A stretch of DNA of 23,838 nucleotides, taken from Sporomusaceae bacterium UBA7701. GTDB lineage: Bacteria > Bacillota > Negativicutes > Sporomusales > UBA7701. The DNA lies in NCBI GenBank assembly GCA_002482545.1, contig DLGF01000008.1:35109-58946 (forward strand), in the 5' to 3' direction. The notes under the pieces were generated by a model. The model saw only the letters and a program-made list of their open reading frames with translations. It made no database searches and was not told the DNA's origin. Every line of letters begins with the position of its first letter. Position 1 is the first letter of the stretch. This document shows, in pieces, positions 6,728 to 14,888 of the stretch. Made by a program: the position numbers and the translations under genes.

Positions 6728-7363
6728 ATGCGGAAGATTAAGGCACCTGTTGTCATTCTTCTCCTTTTGGCCATGAGTTTGATGCTTGTTGCTCCTGTAG
6801 CCACGGCTTCAGCCTCCCCGCTCTCCGATCTGCTCTCTCCGGCCAGTTCTTCCGGGGAGAAAAATTCCTCAAACGGCGGAATCTTTAGCATTCTGCTGGG
6901 GTTGCTACTGGGGAAATTGGTTGGCAACACTTCCGGGGATTCGAGCGATATTGCCAAAGTTCTGGGGGTAAGCACCACGGCTCCGGCTAATACGGATGGG
7001 GCTGCGATTGTTGCTACTGCCAAAAAATACATGGGCGTTCCGTATGTATGGGGCGGCGAGACTACCAGCGGTTTTGACTGCTCGGGCTTTACCCAGTACG
7101 TAATGCGTGAGCGGGGGATTGCGATTGGCCGTACCGCTGCCGACCAATTTGCGGCCGGGCTGCCGGTTGATAAGGCTAATCTCCAGGTAGGCGATATGGT
7201 GTTCTTCACCACCTATAAACCCGGGGCTTCCCACGTTGGTTTCTACGTCGGCAACGGCGAGTTCATCAACGCCAGCTCGTCAGCCAAGCAGGTAACGATT
7301 TCCTCGCTGGATGAAACCTACTGGAAGGAACGGTATATCGGCGCCCGCCGGTATATCCGGTGA
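6728..7363 (+). CDS. Secreted NlpC/P60 peptidoglycan endopeptidase, 211 aa
   Basis: Cleaves stem peptides of peptidoglycan, typically the gamma-D-Glu to diamino acid bond. Residues 1-29 are a signal peptide (MRKIKAP, a long Leu-rich core, then ATASAS as the likely cleavage region). Residues 30-88 form a Ser/Gly-rich linker with a hydrophobic patch (GIFSILLGLLLGKLVG) that could touch the membrane. The NlpC/P60 domain covers about 90-211: the catalytic Cys118 in FDCSGF, His169 in SHVGFYVG, and Asn181 (FINAS) at the third position, where many members have His. AAAGGAGGT precedes the ATG at 6728. It is a single-gene unit between two terminators. It lacks SH3, LysM or SLH anchoring repeats, so it is either soluble outside the membrane or held by the hydrophobic patch. 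Confidence 0.93.
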   Translation: MRKIKAPVVILLLLAMSLMLVAPVATASASPLSDLLSPASSSGEKNSSNGGIFSILLGLLLGKLVGNTSGDSSDIAKVLGVSTTAPANTDGAAIVATAKKYMGVPYVWGGETTSGFDCSGFTQYVMRERGIAIGRTAADQFAAGLPVDKANLQVGDMVFFTTYKPGASHVGFYVGNGEFINASSSAKQVTISSLDETYWKERYIGARRYIR

Positions 7364-7382
7364 CAACGCTATTGGGATCAGG

Positions 7383-7420
7383 GCAAAAGAGGCACTTGCT
7401 TACGCAAGTGCCTCTTTTGC
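7383..7420 (+). terminator. Terminator after the NlpC/P60 gene
   Basis: Seventeen-base perfect arms (7383-7399 and 7404-7420) around TTAC. The internal TCTTTTGC end gives only a modest U-rich tail. Because the arms begin with GCAAAAGA, it could also act in the opposite direction. Confidence 0.85.
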
Positions 7421-7540
7421 ATGAAACGTTGCCAGCCTGCGGTTCTTTGCTTACAACACCGTCGACTTTGTGGAACCCTTGAAGAACTATCAACATATTA
7501 TGTAAATAAAAAGACGAGTTTGGGAAAGGAGGGAAGCAAA

Positions 7541-7708
7541 GTGGTGCAAAGAAACAAGGCCCGGCCAGTCTCTGACGCCGGACGCACCTGCGGCGATGAA
7601 CGGCCGGACCGGGGAACGAAGCGGCGGGACCTTTACACCCGCTTGTATTCCTTGAATCAAACTGCGGGTATCGTATATCCCCGTCCTATTTATGCGCTGG
7701 TATTATAG
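7541..7708 (+). CDS. Possible small basic protein, 55 aa
   Basis: I do not recognise it. A GTG at 7541 has an excellent AAAGGAGGG ribosome site eight bases upstream, and a promoter-like pair (TTGAAG near 7479, TAAATA near 7503, spacer about 18) precedes it. The product would be polar and basic in its first half (KARPVSDAGRTCGDERPDRG) and end in a hydrophobic YPRPIYALVL. The composition is not strongly protein-like, and there is no known neighbour in the same direction. It may be a real small gene or chance. Confidence 0.3.
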   Translation: MVQRNKARPVSDAGRTCGDERPDRGTKRRDLYTRLYSLNQTAGIVYPRPIYALVL

Positions 7709-7741
7709 TAGGATGACCCCGGAACGGGAGCGATGATGAAG

Positions 7742-7847
7742 TTATCCACAAAAAAACAGCAAAAAAACATAAAACCAGAGAAAATTATCGTTATGGCAGT
7801 GAGGTTATCCACACTTGTCGGTATTTTGTGAATAGTTTTGTGGATAA
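7742..7847. promoter_or_regulatory. Cluster of three perfect DnaA boxes
   Basis: TTATCCACA occurs at 7742-7750 and 7805-7813, and its complement TGTGGATAA at 7839-7847, all exact matches to the DnaA box. A weaker box (TGTGAATAG, two mismatches) lies at 7827-7835. The DNA between them is A/T-rich. No dnaA, dnaN, recF or gyrB is nearby, so this is probably not oriC but a secondary cluster like the DnaA-titration or control clusters known from Bacillus and E. coli. The 595-base stretch 7364-7958 holds otherwise only the upstream terminator and the doubtful small gene. Confidence 0.65.
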
Positions 7848-7958
7848 CTTTGGATTGATGACCCGCAAAGCCTGACAATGAAAGAGGGCTGCCAAAAGCA
7901 GCCCCTCTAAATGTAGGGATAGCGAAAATTGGGAATGGCGGACAAGCAATTGGAAAAT

Positions 7959-8255
7959 TTAACGGACGCTGACCGGCCTGCTCCAGTCCACCAACACTCC
8001 GGTATGGCGCCAGAGATGGGTGAGGGCTAATTTAAGAGCCGTCAAATTTTCTATCGGAACGAAGGACAGGCTTTTAAAATCCCGGAGAGTAGACCCGGCC
8101 GCCGGAATGACCTGCGGCGAATTCAAAAAAGCCGCTATCGCATCCCGCTTGGTCAGGTTCTCCAGAGCCACCTTGACCTTTTTCGTTACCGGGTTATATT
8201 CGATATAGCCACAATCATTGTCGTGATGGATGGCTACCCGGAATATTTGATCCAT
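7959..8255 (-). CDS. Hypothetical protein, 98 aa
   Basis: I do not recognise a family. A small soluble protein: a beta-rich start (QIFRVAIHHDNDCGYIEYNPVTKKVKVAL), then a helical stretch (LTKRDAIAAFLNSPQVI), a strand-like FKSLSFVPI, and a helical segment near the end (LTALKLALTHLW). The whole looks like a compact alpha/beta domain. The start is put at the ATG 8255, with AAAGGA eight bases before it, rather than at 8264, where the ATG touches the ribosome site. It is a single gene on the minus strand, between the DnaA-box region and ppk. No link to polyphosphate can be inferred beyond proximity. Confidence 0.6.
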   Translation of the reverse strand: MDQIFRVAIHHDNDCGYIEYNPVTKKVKVALENLTKRDAIAAFLNSPQVIPAAGSTLRDFKSLSFVPIENLTALKLALTHLWRHTGVLVDWSRPVSVR

Positions 8256-8400
8256 TTCGTACATCCTTTCGTTGTAGCAGTTTCGCTGTATTAATTAGTG
8301 CCTGACCCGAAAAAATCCTGCCCTTGATTTCAGGTTATTTTTGTAGAATTTCGACGGTCATCGCCAGAGCAGGCGTAGAGGACGGAGCCGGAGACTGCAA

Positions 8401-10497
8401 TTACTCCTTCCGGCGATAGGCTGGTTTAAGCAATTGCTCAATGGGCAGGAGGCCGGCTCTGGCGGTATCCTGCGCCAGGCGCAGAAGCTCTTCCTGGCTG
8501 TTAACGGCCGGGCCGCGTTGGGCGATGCGCTTATAGTGCCCGTCCCTTTTTAGGATAGAAGCCTTTTGGTTGTCGCGTAAAAACAGTTCGAGAAGTTGTT
8601 TGAGCCGGGAGATGTGCTCCGGATGTTCGACCGGGAAAAGAAGCTCCACCCGCTCGTTGAGGTTGCGGGGCATCCAGTCCGCGCTGGACAGGAAAACCCG
8701 CTCATCGCCGCCGTCGGAAAAGTAAAAAATCCGAGTATGCTCCAGGAAACGGCCGACGATGCTTCGCACCGTTATATTTTCGCTTATGCCTGGAATTCCG
8801 GGACGCAAGGCGCAGATGCCCCGGACGATGAGATCAATTTTTACCCCTTGCTGGGAAGCCTCATAAAGCTTCTCAATGAGATATTTATCAACCAGCGAGT
8901 TTAGTTTGGCAATCATCCGGGCCGGACGCCCGGCGCGGGCGTGAGAAGCCTCCTGGGCAATCAGCTCGTACAGTTTTTCCCTCAGTCCGAGCGGCGCGAC
9001 TACGATTTTGTTCCACACCGGCGGATCGGAATAACCGGACAGTACGTTGAAAAAAGCCGAGGCGTCGGTGCCAACCAGATCATTCGCGGTAAACAGGCCT
9101 AGGTCGGTATAGACCCGGGCCGTCGCTTCGTTGTAGTTTCCGGTTCCGATATGGACATAGCGGCGAATGATGCCTTCTTCCCGCCTGACGACCAGGGCGA
9201 TCTTGGCATGGGTTTTTAAACCGACCAGCCCGTAAATAACATGACAGCCCGCTTCTTCCAGCCGTTTGGCCCAGATAATGTTGTTTTCTTCGTCAAACCG
9301 CGCCTTCAGCTCCACCAGCACAGTGACCTGCTTGCCGCTTTCAGCCGCTGCGGCCAGAGCCTGGACGATGGGGGAGTTTCCGCCTACGCGATACAAGGTC
9401 TGTTTGATGGCCAGCACCTGGGGATCGGTTGCGGCTTGCCGGATGAAGTCAACGACAGGGCTGAAGGACTCATACGGATGGTGAAGCAGGATATCCCCCT
9501 GGCGGATGGCGGCGAATATCGACGGGGCTTGCTGCAACTCGGGAGGGACTGCCGGAGAAAAGGGCGGGTAGCGGAGCGCGGCGTAGCCTGGCAGCTCGGA
9601 GAATTTAGCGAAACAGCTGGCATCGAGAGGTCCCGGTATTTCATAAATGTCAGCAGGGTCAATTTTCAGCCCGTCAATAATAAACTTGCGGAGCGTGCGG
9701 CTTTTGCCCTTCCCCAGTTCGAGGCGGACAGTATGGCCGCGTCGCCGCTGGCGGAGAGACTTTTCCACTTCGGCCAGAAGATCTTCGGCATCCTCCTCGT
9801 CGATCGCCAGGTCCGCGTTGCGGGTAAGGCGAAAGGGCAAGATGTCCTTGACGGCATAACCGTGGAATAAAACCGGGCAATAGGTTCGGATGATATCCTC
9901 CAAGAACACAAACCGCCGCTTTTTCGTGGTGGCGGGCACCTCCACGATCCGAGGCAATACTCCCGGAACCTGGAGCACGGCTGTTTTGGTTTCCCTCCTT
10001 GCGGATTGGAGCTCTACCGCCAGGTGAAGACTACGGCTGCCTAGAAAAGGAAAAGGATGGCTGGAATCAATCGCCAGCGGGGTTATTACGGGATAAATCG
10101 TGTTCCGGAAATACAGCTCGGTCCATTCCCGGCACTTTTCAGGCAACTCGGAAATGGGGAGGAAATAGATATCGTGGCCCTCAAGTTCCTGGCGCAGGAC
10201 CTTGAGGTAATGGTATTGACGCCGGACCAGTTCCCGGGAGGCTTGCGCTATTTCCGTCAGTTGAGCCTCCACGGTCAGACCGGAGGCGTCTTTTTTATTG
10301 ATGCCGCTTTCCAGTTGCTGCTTGAGTCCGGCGACCCGGATCATGAAAAACTCATCCAGATTGGCGGCGGTAATCGCAATAAACTTCAGCCGTTCCAGGA
10401 GCGGGTTACGCTTATCCTGGGCTTCCCGCAAAACCCGTAAATTAAATTTTAACCAACTAAGTTCCCGGTTGAGATAATAGTCGGGATTTTCCAACAT
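8401..10497 (-). CDS. ppk1: Polyphosphate kinase PPK1, 698 aa
   Basis: Makes inorganic polyphosphate from ATP, reversibly, at the membrane periphery. The whole sequence matches PPK1: an N-terminal domain (YYLNRELSWLKFN at 7-19, ITAANLDEFFMIRVAGL at 42-58), a central domain (ITPLAIDSSHPFPFL), and two C-terminal phospholipase-D-like domains. The autophosphorylated histidine is H430 in GLKTHAK and the second essential histidine is H587 in RFLEHTRIFYF. VHIGTGNYNEATARVYTDLGLFT (in part at 448-470) is diagnostic. The length is normal for the family (about 690). It starts only four bases after the stop of the degenerate Ppx gene, so the two are translated from one message and their products probably act on the same pool. 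Control may come from the Pho-like box in front of the operon. Confidence 0.97.
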   Translation of the reverse strand: MLENPDYYLNRELSWLKFNLRVLREAQDKRNPLLERLKFIAITAANLDEFFMIRVAGLKQQLESGINKKDASGLTVEAQLTEIAQASRELVRRQYHYLKVLRQELEGHDIYFLPISELPEKCREWTELYFRNTIYPVITPLAIDSSHPFPFLGSRSLHLAVELQSARRETKTAVLQVPGVLPRIVEVPATTKKRRFVFLEDIIRTYCPVLFHGYAVKDILPFRLTRNADLAIDEEDAEDLLAEVEKSLRQRRRGHTVRLELGKGKSRTLRKFIIDGLKIDPADIYEIPGPLDASCFAKFSELPGYAALRYPPFSPAVPPELQQAPSIFAAIRQGDILLHHPYESFSPVVDFIRQAATDPQVLAIKQTLYRVGGNSPIVQALAAAAESGKQVTVLVELKARFDEENNIIWAKRLEEAGCHVIYGLVGLKTHAKIALVVRREEGIIRRYVHIGTGNYNEATARVYTDLGLFTANDLVGTDASAFFNVLSGYSDPPVWNKIVVAPLGLREKLYELIAQEASHARAGRPARMIAKLNSLVDKYLIEKLYEASQQGVKIDLIVRGICALRPGIPGISENITVRSIVGRFLEHTRIFYFSDGGDERVFLSSADWMPRNLNERVELLFPVEHPEHISRLKQLLELFLRDNQKASILKRDGHYKRIAQRGPAVNSQEELLRLAQDTARAGLLPIEQLLKPAYRRKE

Positions 10498-10501
10498 TTT
10501 C

Positions 10502-12052
10502 TTAGCCTGCCTGTCGTTTTAATATGGGCCGAATTCCGAAAACGCTCTCGAAGAACTCCGCTTTGTCGTGGAAGGTCCATTCTTCCAGCGAAGGATCCCT
10601 TTCGGCGGAAATGGTAATGACCAGTTCCTCGCCGCTGAGGGTGATCCCGGTGAGCGTGGCTTTCTGAAGGTGGCTGCGGTCGATGGCGTCCGCCAGCCGG
10701 ATAATGGCCGCGAGTTTGGCCAGCGTAATCCGTTCGGACGAGGAAAGATTGGTGAAGTTGGCATCTGCCCCGGAGGGAGTTCCCTTGGAATGATAATAGG
10801 CAATATTGGCGATAAGATCCTTCTCTTCTTCCGAGAAGCCAAGGATATCCGAGGATACAATCAGGCGGTAGGAATAAAAATAGTGTTTCCTGAGACTGAC
10901 GAACTTACCGATATCGTGCAAGATTGCGGCGACTTTCAAGATGAAACGCTCCCGCGGGCCGAGGCCGTGCACTTTCGTCAACCGATCGAAAATCTGCAGC
11001 GCCGACTCCTCCACGTGGCGGGCGTGCTCTGGATCGTAGCTGTATTTGCGGCCCATGGCCCTGGCAAAACTGACGATTTGCTCCTCTATTTTGTCTAGCC
11101 AGGGATCGGCCGTTTTTTCAGCGATATGGGAAATGGTAATGCCGTCGGCGAATTGGGCGTTTGACACCACGATCTGGGCGACATCGCTCAGGGCGAGCAT
11201 CTGATGGTACAGCAAAATGGTGGGGAGGGCCATCTCCGCGCGATGCTCCGGAAGCTTGAAGGTCTGCATCAGCTGCGGAATGTTCAGTTCTTTCACTTTT
11301 TCATATAACGCAAAGAAGTCGCGCAAATTGACAAACGTGAGCTGGGAAGGCGCGTCATAGCCCAGCATCTTCAGAAAGAGGCCGGTTTCGACCCCCGAAA
11401 GAACCAGATATTTGATGGGGCGTGTTCCCAGCTCGGCGTCCACCGGCTCGATCGTACTGTTGATATATTCGCTCAAAGCCTGGTAAAAGTGAGCCGACTC
11501 CCGCTGGTTCTTATCGAAGCTCTCTTTGATGCGGAGCGTGCCGATGTGGATATTCTGCTGATATTCCATTGCCCCGTTCTCGTACAGCGTTATGCCTAAC
11601 CCGCCGGAAGAAATGTCAACAAATAGGACGCCCTGTTGCTCATCTGCCAGGCCCTGAACTTCAATCCCCCGGAAAAGCGCTATATACTTGTAGAAGATTT
11701 CCTGCGGCATGCTGACAACTTCTACGGTAAAACCGGTCTTGACCTTGATCTGGTCAATGATATACTGCTGGTTGGCCGCTTCGCGGATCGCCGTCGTGGC
11801 CAGCAGCCGATAGTCTTTTACAGCGAATTCCTGAAGAATCCGGCGGTAGCCTTGCAAAAGCTCGCACAGCTCACGCACTGCAGCGAAGCTGATCTGTCCG
11901 GTCTTGAAGGTTTCTTCGCCCAAAGACACCTGGGTGCTGGCTTTCTCGATGATCCGAAAATCTTGCAAGGAGGAATATTCAACGATCTGGAGGCTAACCA
12001 GCTCCGAGCCGATATGGATTACGCCGAACACGTCAGACGATCGGGATGGCAT
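10502..12052 (-). CDS. Degenerate Ppx/GppA-family protein with C-terminal HD domain, 516 aa
   Basis: Related to exopolyphosphatase/pppGpp phosphatase: an actin-like ASKHA fold (about residues 1-305) plus an HD domain (about 340-450). The phosphate-binding motifs are worn. The first loop, normally DxGSNSxRL, reads HIGSELVSLQ; the second, normally DIGGGSxE, reads DISSGGLGI; and the SGxxE motif reads SMPQE, keeping only the glutamate. The HD domain looks intact: H (EHARHVEES), LHDIGK, and distal His in YYHSKGTP. So phosphatase activity in the N-terminal part is doubtful; the protein may bind polyphosphate or (p)ppGpp as a sensor, or use its HD site. It is the first gene of an operon with ppk1 (gap four bases), divergent from a canonical paralogue. 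The ATG at 12052 is followed by MPSRSSDVFGVIHIG; only a weak ribosome site (GGGGGTTG) precedes it. Confidence 0.85.
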   Translation of the reverse strand: MPSRSSDVFGVIHIGSELVSLQIVEYSSLQDFRIIEKASTQVSLGEETFKTGQISFAAVRELCELLQGYRRILQEFAVKDYRLLATTAIREAANQQYIIDQIKVKTGFTVEVVSMPQEIFYKYIALFRGIEVQGLADEQQGVLFVDISSGGLGITLYENGAMEYQQNIHIGTLRIKESFDKNQRESAHFYQALSEYINSTIEPVDAELGTRPIKYLVLSGVETGLFLKMLGYDAPSQLTFVNLRDFFALYEKVKELNIPQLMQTFKLPEHRAEMALPTILLYHQMLALSDVAQIVVSNAQFADGITISHIAEKTADPWLDKIEEQIVSFARAMGRKYSYDPEHARHVEESALQIFDRLTKVHGLGPRERFILKVAAILHDIGKFVSLRKHYFYSYRLIVSSDILGFSEEEKDLIANIAYYHSKGTPSGADANFTNLSSSERITLAKLAAIIRLADAIDRSHLQKATLTGITLSGEELVITISAERDPSLEEWTFHDKAEFFESVFGIRPILKRQAG

Positions 12053-12109
12053 GTTATCAACCCCCAGTCTTTTTATTACAATTTCCGGGCCTGTCTGACA
12101 ATTTCCTCT

Positions 12110-12144
12110 TTTATACTGCGGTGTTCATGTTAATCTTATGTTAA
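12110..12144 (-). promoter_or_regulatory. Pho-box-like direct repeat and -10 element in front of the ppx-like/ppk1 operon
   Basis: On the minus strand TTAACA occurs twice (12139-12144 and 12128-12133) with an exact 11-base period; the match extends to TTAACAT. This is the half-site and spacing of PhoP boxes in Bacillus (TT(A/T/C)ACA repeats). Twelve bases downstream lies TATAAA (12110-12115) as -10, so the repeats fall at about -25 to -41, where PhoP activates. Only two half-sites are clear, where Bacillus promoters usually have four. Confidence 0.55.
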
Positions 12145-12242
12145 ATAATATATGGGCTGGCAAAGAATACTATGAATCGCAGGTCCCGTCAGCATGGTTT
12201 TTGAAATGGAAGCCGAATATATGGTTGGTGGGGAGTGATAAC

Positions 12243-13766
12243 GTGACCGAGAGAATCGCAATCATTGATTTGGGCTCCAACTCAGCTCGGCTGATCGTAA
12301 TGCACATCTATGCCAACTGCGCCTACAACCTGGTTTATAACCAAAAGGAAACCGTACGGCTGGGGGAGGGGTTGAGCTCTTCCGGGCTGCTCCGGGCGGA
12401 GGCCATGCAGCGGGCGGTGGACACCCTCAAAATATTTGCCCATATGTGCCGGCTGTTTGAAGTGAATACCACCCTGGCCGTGGCAACCGCGGCGGTTCGT
12501 AACGCGAAAAACGGCCCCGAACTCTTGCGGAGGATTCAGGATGAAGCGGGAATTACCCTGGAATCCATCAGCGGAAAGGCTGAGGGCGGACTGGGGTTCC
12601 TGGGGGTTATCAACACCCTGGATGTTACCGATGCGGTGCTCTTTGACCTCGGCGGCGGCAGTATCGAGCTGACGCTGATCCGCAACCGCAGGCCGGAAAG
12701 GATTGTCAGCCTTCCTTTCGGCGCGGTTACGTTGACCGACCGGTTTGGTACCCGGGATAAGGTTACCGAGGTGCAGCTGCTTCAACTGCGTAGATATATC
12801 ATGCGCCACTTGGAGAAACTAGCATGGCTGGCTGATGTCCGGCTGCCCCTGATCGGGGTGGGCGGGACCGCCCGCAATATCGCCAAGATGGATCAAAAAC
12901 GCAAGAATTACCCTTTTCACAAAGTCCACAATTATCGGCTGGGGCACCTGTCCATGGGTGATTTGTGGCAGGCGCTGGCCTCCGCCGACCTCAAGCAGCG
13001 GATGAAGCTGCCCGGCCTCAGCAGCGAACGGGCCGACATCATCGTAGCCGGTGTTACCATTGTGAAAAGCCTGTTCGACATAACCGGGTCCGACCGGCTC
13101 ATCGCCAGCGGCTGCGGGGTTCGGGAAGGCCTTTTTCTGAAATACTATCTGAATCGGACCCGGCAGCCGGAGATCATTGACGATATTTTGCTTCACAGCG
13201 TCCGGAACATGCTGTTGTTTTACAAGGGAAACATTCCCCACGCTTATCATGTAGCCGAACTGGCGGAAGCCATGTTTGACGGCTGGCAGTATGCCCACCG
13301 CCTTGATCCAAGGGACAGGACCCTCCTTCGGGTGGCCGCCTTGCTGCACGACATCGGCATCACCATCAATTACTACGATCATTCGCGGCACAGCGCCTAT
13401 CTGGTCGAGAACGCCCGGCTCTTCGGCCTGACCCACCGGGAACAGATGCTGGCCGCAGTGGTTGCCGGCTGGCATAACGGGCCCTCTTCCAAATATGTGA
13501 GGAATCGCCTCTACAGTGAGTTCCTGGATGAGAGCGACTGGCAAAAGGCGCGGAAACTGGCGCTGTTTTTAGCGCTGGCGGAAAGCCTGGACAAAACGCA
13601 GATGGGTTTGGTCCAAAAGGTCGCGGCCGGGATCAGCGCCAAGTGCGCTTATTTGGACCTGGCGATCGCCGAAGAAGGCGCAACCATTGAGCTGGCGGAA
13701 ATCGCGGGCTATCAGAAATGGGTCAAAAAGGAGCTGGGGCTCCAGTTGACTTGGCGGCAGGCTTAA
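12243..13766 (+). CDS. ppx: Exopolyphosphatase, Ppx/GppA family with C-terminal HD domain, 507 aa
   Basis: Releases phosphate from the ends of polyphosphate; some family members also convert pppGpp to ppGpp. All motifs are present: DLGSNSARLIV (about residues 8-18), the catalytic glutamate in SGKAEGGLGFLGV, DLGGGSIELTLI, PFGAVTLTDRF and GVGGTARNIAKM. The C-terminal HD-type domain (about 340-450) has HVAELAEAMFD, ALLHDIGI and GWHNGPSS. The length matches the long (about 500 aa) form. The GTG at 12243 is chosen because GGGGAG lies seven bases before it; the frame upstream to 12138 runs through the promoter region. It is divergent from the degenerate paralogue/ppk1 operon and followed 68 bases later by the terpene cyclase gene. 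It is the only member of the pair here with an intact phosphatase site. Confidence 0.93.
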   Translation: MTERIAIIDLGSNSARLIVMHIYANCAYNLVYNQKETVRLGEGLSSSGLLRAEAMQRAVDTLKIFAHMCRLFEVNTTLAVATAAVRNAKNGPELLRRIQDEAGITLESISGKAEGGLGFLGVINTLDVTDAVLFDLGGGSIELTLIRNRRPERIVSLPFGAVTLTDRFGTRDKVTEVQLLQLRRYIMRHLEKLAWLADVRLPLIGVGGTARNIAKMDQKRKNYPFHKVHNYRLGHLSMGDLWQALASADLKQRMKLPGLSSERADIIVAGVTIVKSLFDITGSDRLIASGCGVREGLFLKYYLNRTRQPEIIDDILLHSVRNMLLFYKGNIPHAYHVAELAEAMFDGWQYAHRLDPRDRTLLRVAALLHDIGITINYYDHSRHSAYLVENARLFGLTHREQMLAAVVAGWHNGPSSKYVRNRLYSEFLDESDWQKARKLALFLALAESLDKTQMGLVQKVAAGISAKCAYLDLAIAEEGATIELAEIAGYQKWVKKELGLQLTWRQA

Positions 13767-13834
13767 CCGCACCAACGCGAGAGAGGCGGGCAAAACGAGT
13801 GGGGCTATGGACGGGCAGTATCGGCCGGGTTGGC

Positions 13835-14866
13835 ATGATCAGTAAACTGGTGCGTCAGGTGTTTCCCCTCGTCAACCAGGAACTTGCGGAATGGAGGCGC
13901 CATGCTTCCGTACGGTGTTCCCCGGAATTGGCGGCTCAGGCGCTGGCCAGCATCCGCGACAAGAAGTTCCACTGCCAGGGAGGGAGCGCTTTCAGCCTTT
14001 ATCCGGGAGTGACGGTCCCCGCTTTCGTCCGGTTTGTCGTCGCCCTGCAGACTATCAGCGACTATCTCGATAACCTCTGCGACCGGGCGGGCTTCACCGA
14101 TGAACAGGCTTTCCGCCAGTTGCATCTGGCGATGACCGACGCTCTCGATCCTGCGGGGCCGGTGCATGATTATTATGCCTGCTACCCCTACCGGAGCGAC
14201 GGCGGCTACCTGCGCGCCCTGGTCGAGGCCAGCCGCCGGGAAGTAGCCCGGCTGCCTTCCTATCCGTTGGTAAAAGCGCAGGTCTTGCGCCTTGCCGGAC
14301 TCTATTCCGAGCTGCAGACCTATAAGCATCTGGATGCCGCTGTCCGGGAAGCAAAAATCGCCGGATGGGGCGCGGAGCATCTAGCCGCCTATCCCGGCCT
14401 CACCCTCTGGGAATTCGGGGCGGCCTGCGGGTCGACGCTGGGGCTCTTTATGCTGTGCGCCGCCGGCGCCAATCCGCAGCTAAGGGCTGAAGAGGTCCGA
14501 GCCATCACGGACGCGTATTTTCCCTGGGTGTGCGGAATGCATATTTTGCTCGACTATTTGATCGATCTTGCGGAAGACCGGGAGCATAACGAGTTGAATT
14601 TTATCGCCTATTATCCGGATGTTGGCGCGGCGGCGTCCCGGCTGGCCTATTTCCGCGACCGCTCGCTGGCGGCCGCGGAAAGCTTGCCCGAGCCTCAATT
14701 TACGGCGACAATTATTTACGGTTTGCTGGCCATGTATTTATCCGACCCCAAAACCCAGGCCGGACAGCAGCGGGAAGTCAAGGAAGCGCTGTTATCCACC
14801 GCCGGACGGGAATCCCGGGTGATGTACAAACTCTGCCGGCTGCTGCGCCGCCAGGGCTTGCTGTAA
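13835..14866 (+). CDS. ytpB: Tetraprenyl-beta-curcumene synthase family protein (YtpB/DUF2600), 343 aa
   Basis: The Bacillus relative cyclises C35 tetraprenyl diphosphate to tetraprenyl-beta-curcumene, the first step to sesquarterpenes found in spores. Here the aspartate-rich motif ISDYLDNLCDR (D76, D79, D83) and the second metal motif LLDYLIDLAEDREHNELNF (D239, D243, E246, D247) are clear, as in large class I-type terpene cyclases. QTYKHLD and YPGLTLWEFGAACGS also fit the family. The start is uncertain: ATG 13835 (MISKLVRQVF) fits the family's N-terminus but has only a weak ribosome site; an in-frame GTG at 13799 follows GAGGCGGG. The gene follows ppx closely and may share its message. It ends at a bidirectional terminator. 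Cytoplasmic or membrane-associated. Confidence 0.82.
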   Translation: MISKLVRQVFPLVNQELAEWRRHASVRCSPELAAQALASIRDKKFHCQGGSAFSLYPGVTVPAFVRFVVALQTISDYLDNLCDRAGFTDEQAFRQLHLAMTDALDPAGPVHDYYACYPYRSDGGYLRALVEASRREVARLPSYPLVKAQVLRLAGLYSELQTYKHLDAAVREAKIAGWGAEHLAAYPGLTLWEFGAACGSTLGLFMLCAAGANPQLRAEEVRAITDAYFPWVCGMHILLDYLIDLAEDREHNELNFIAYYPDVGAAASRLAYFRDRSLAAAESLPEPQFTATIIYGLLAMYLSDPKTQAGQQREVKEALLSTAGRESRVMYKLCRLLRRQGLL

Positions 14867-14888
14867 AAAGTATGGGACCATAAAAAAG

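Noticed and set aside
7733..7860. Chromosomal origin oriC
   Set aside because: Three DnaA boxes are present but no dnaA, dnaN, recF or gyr genes and only a short A/T-rich part; called a secondary cluster instead.
12819..13544. Long minus-strand frame (241 codons)
   Set aside because: Antisense to the canonical ppx; no family features.
14785..14800. Further DnaA-box-like site TTATCCACC (also near 22430)
   Set aside because: One mismatch each, isolated and inside coding sequence.
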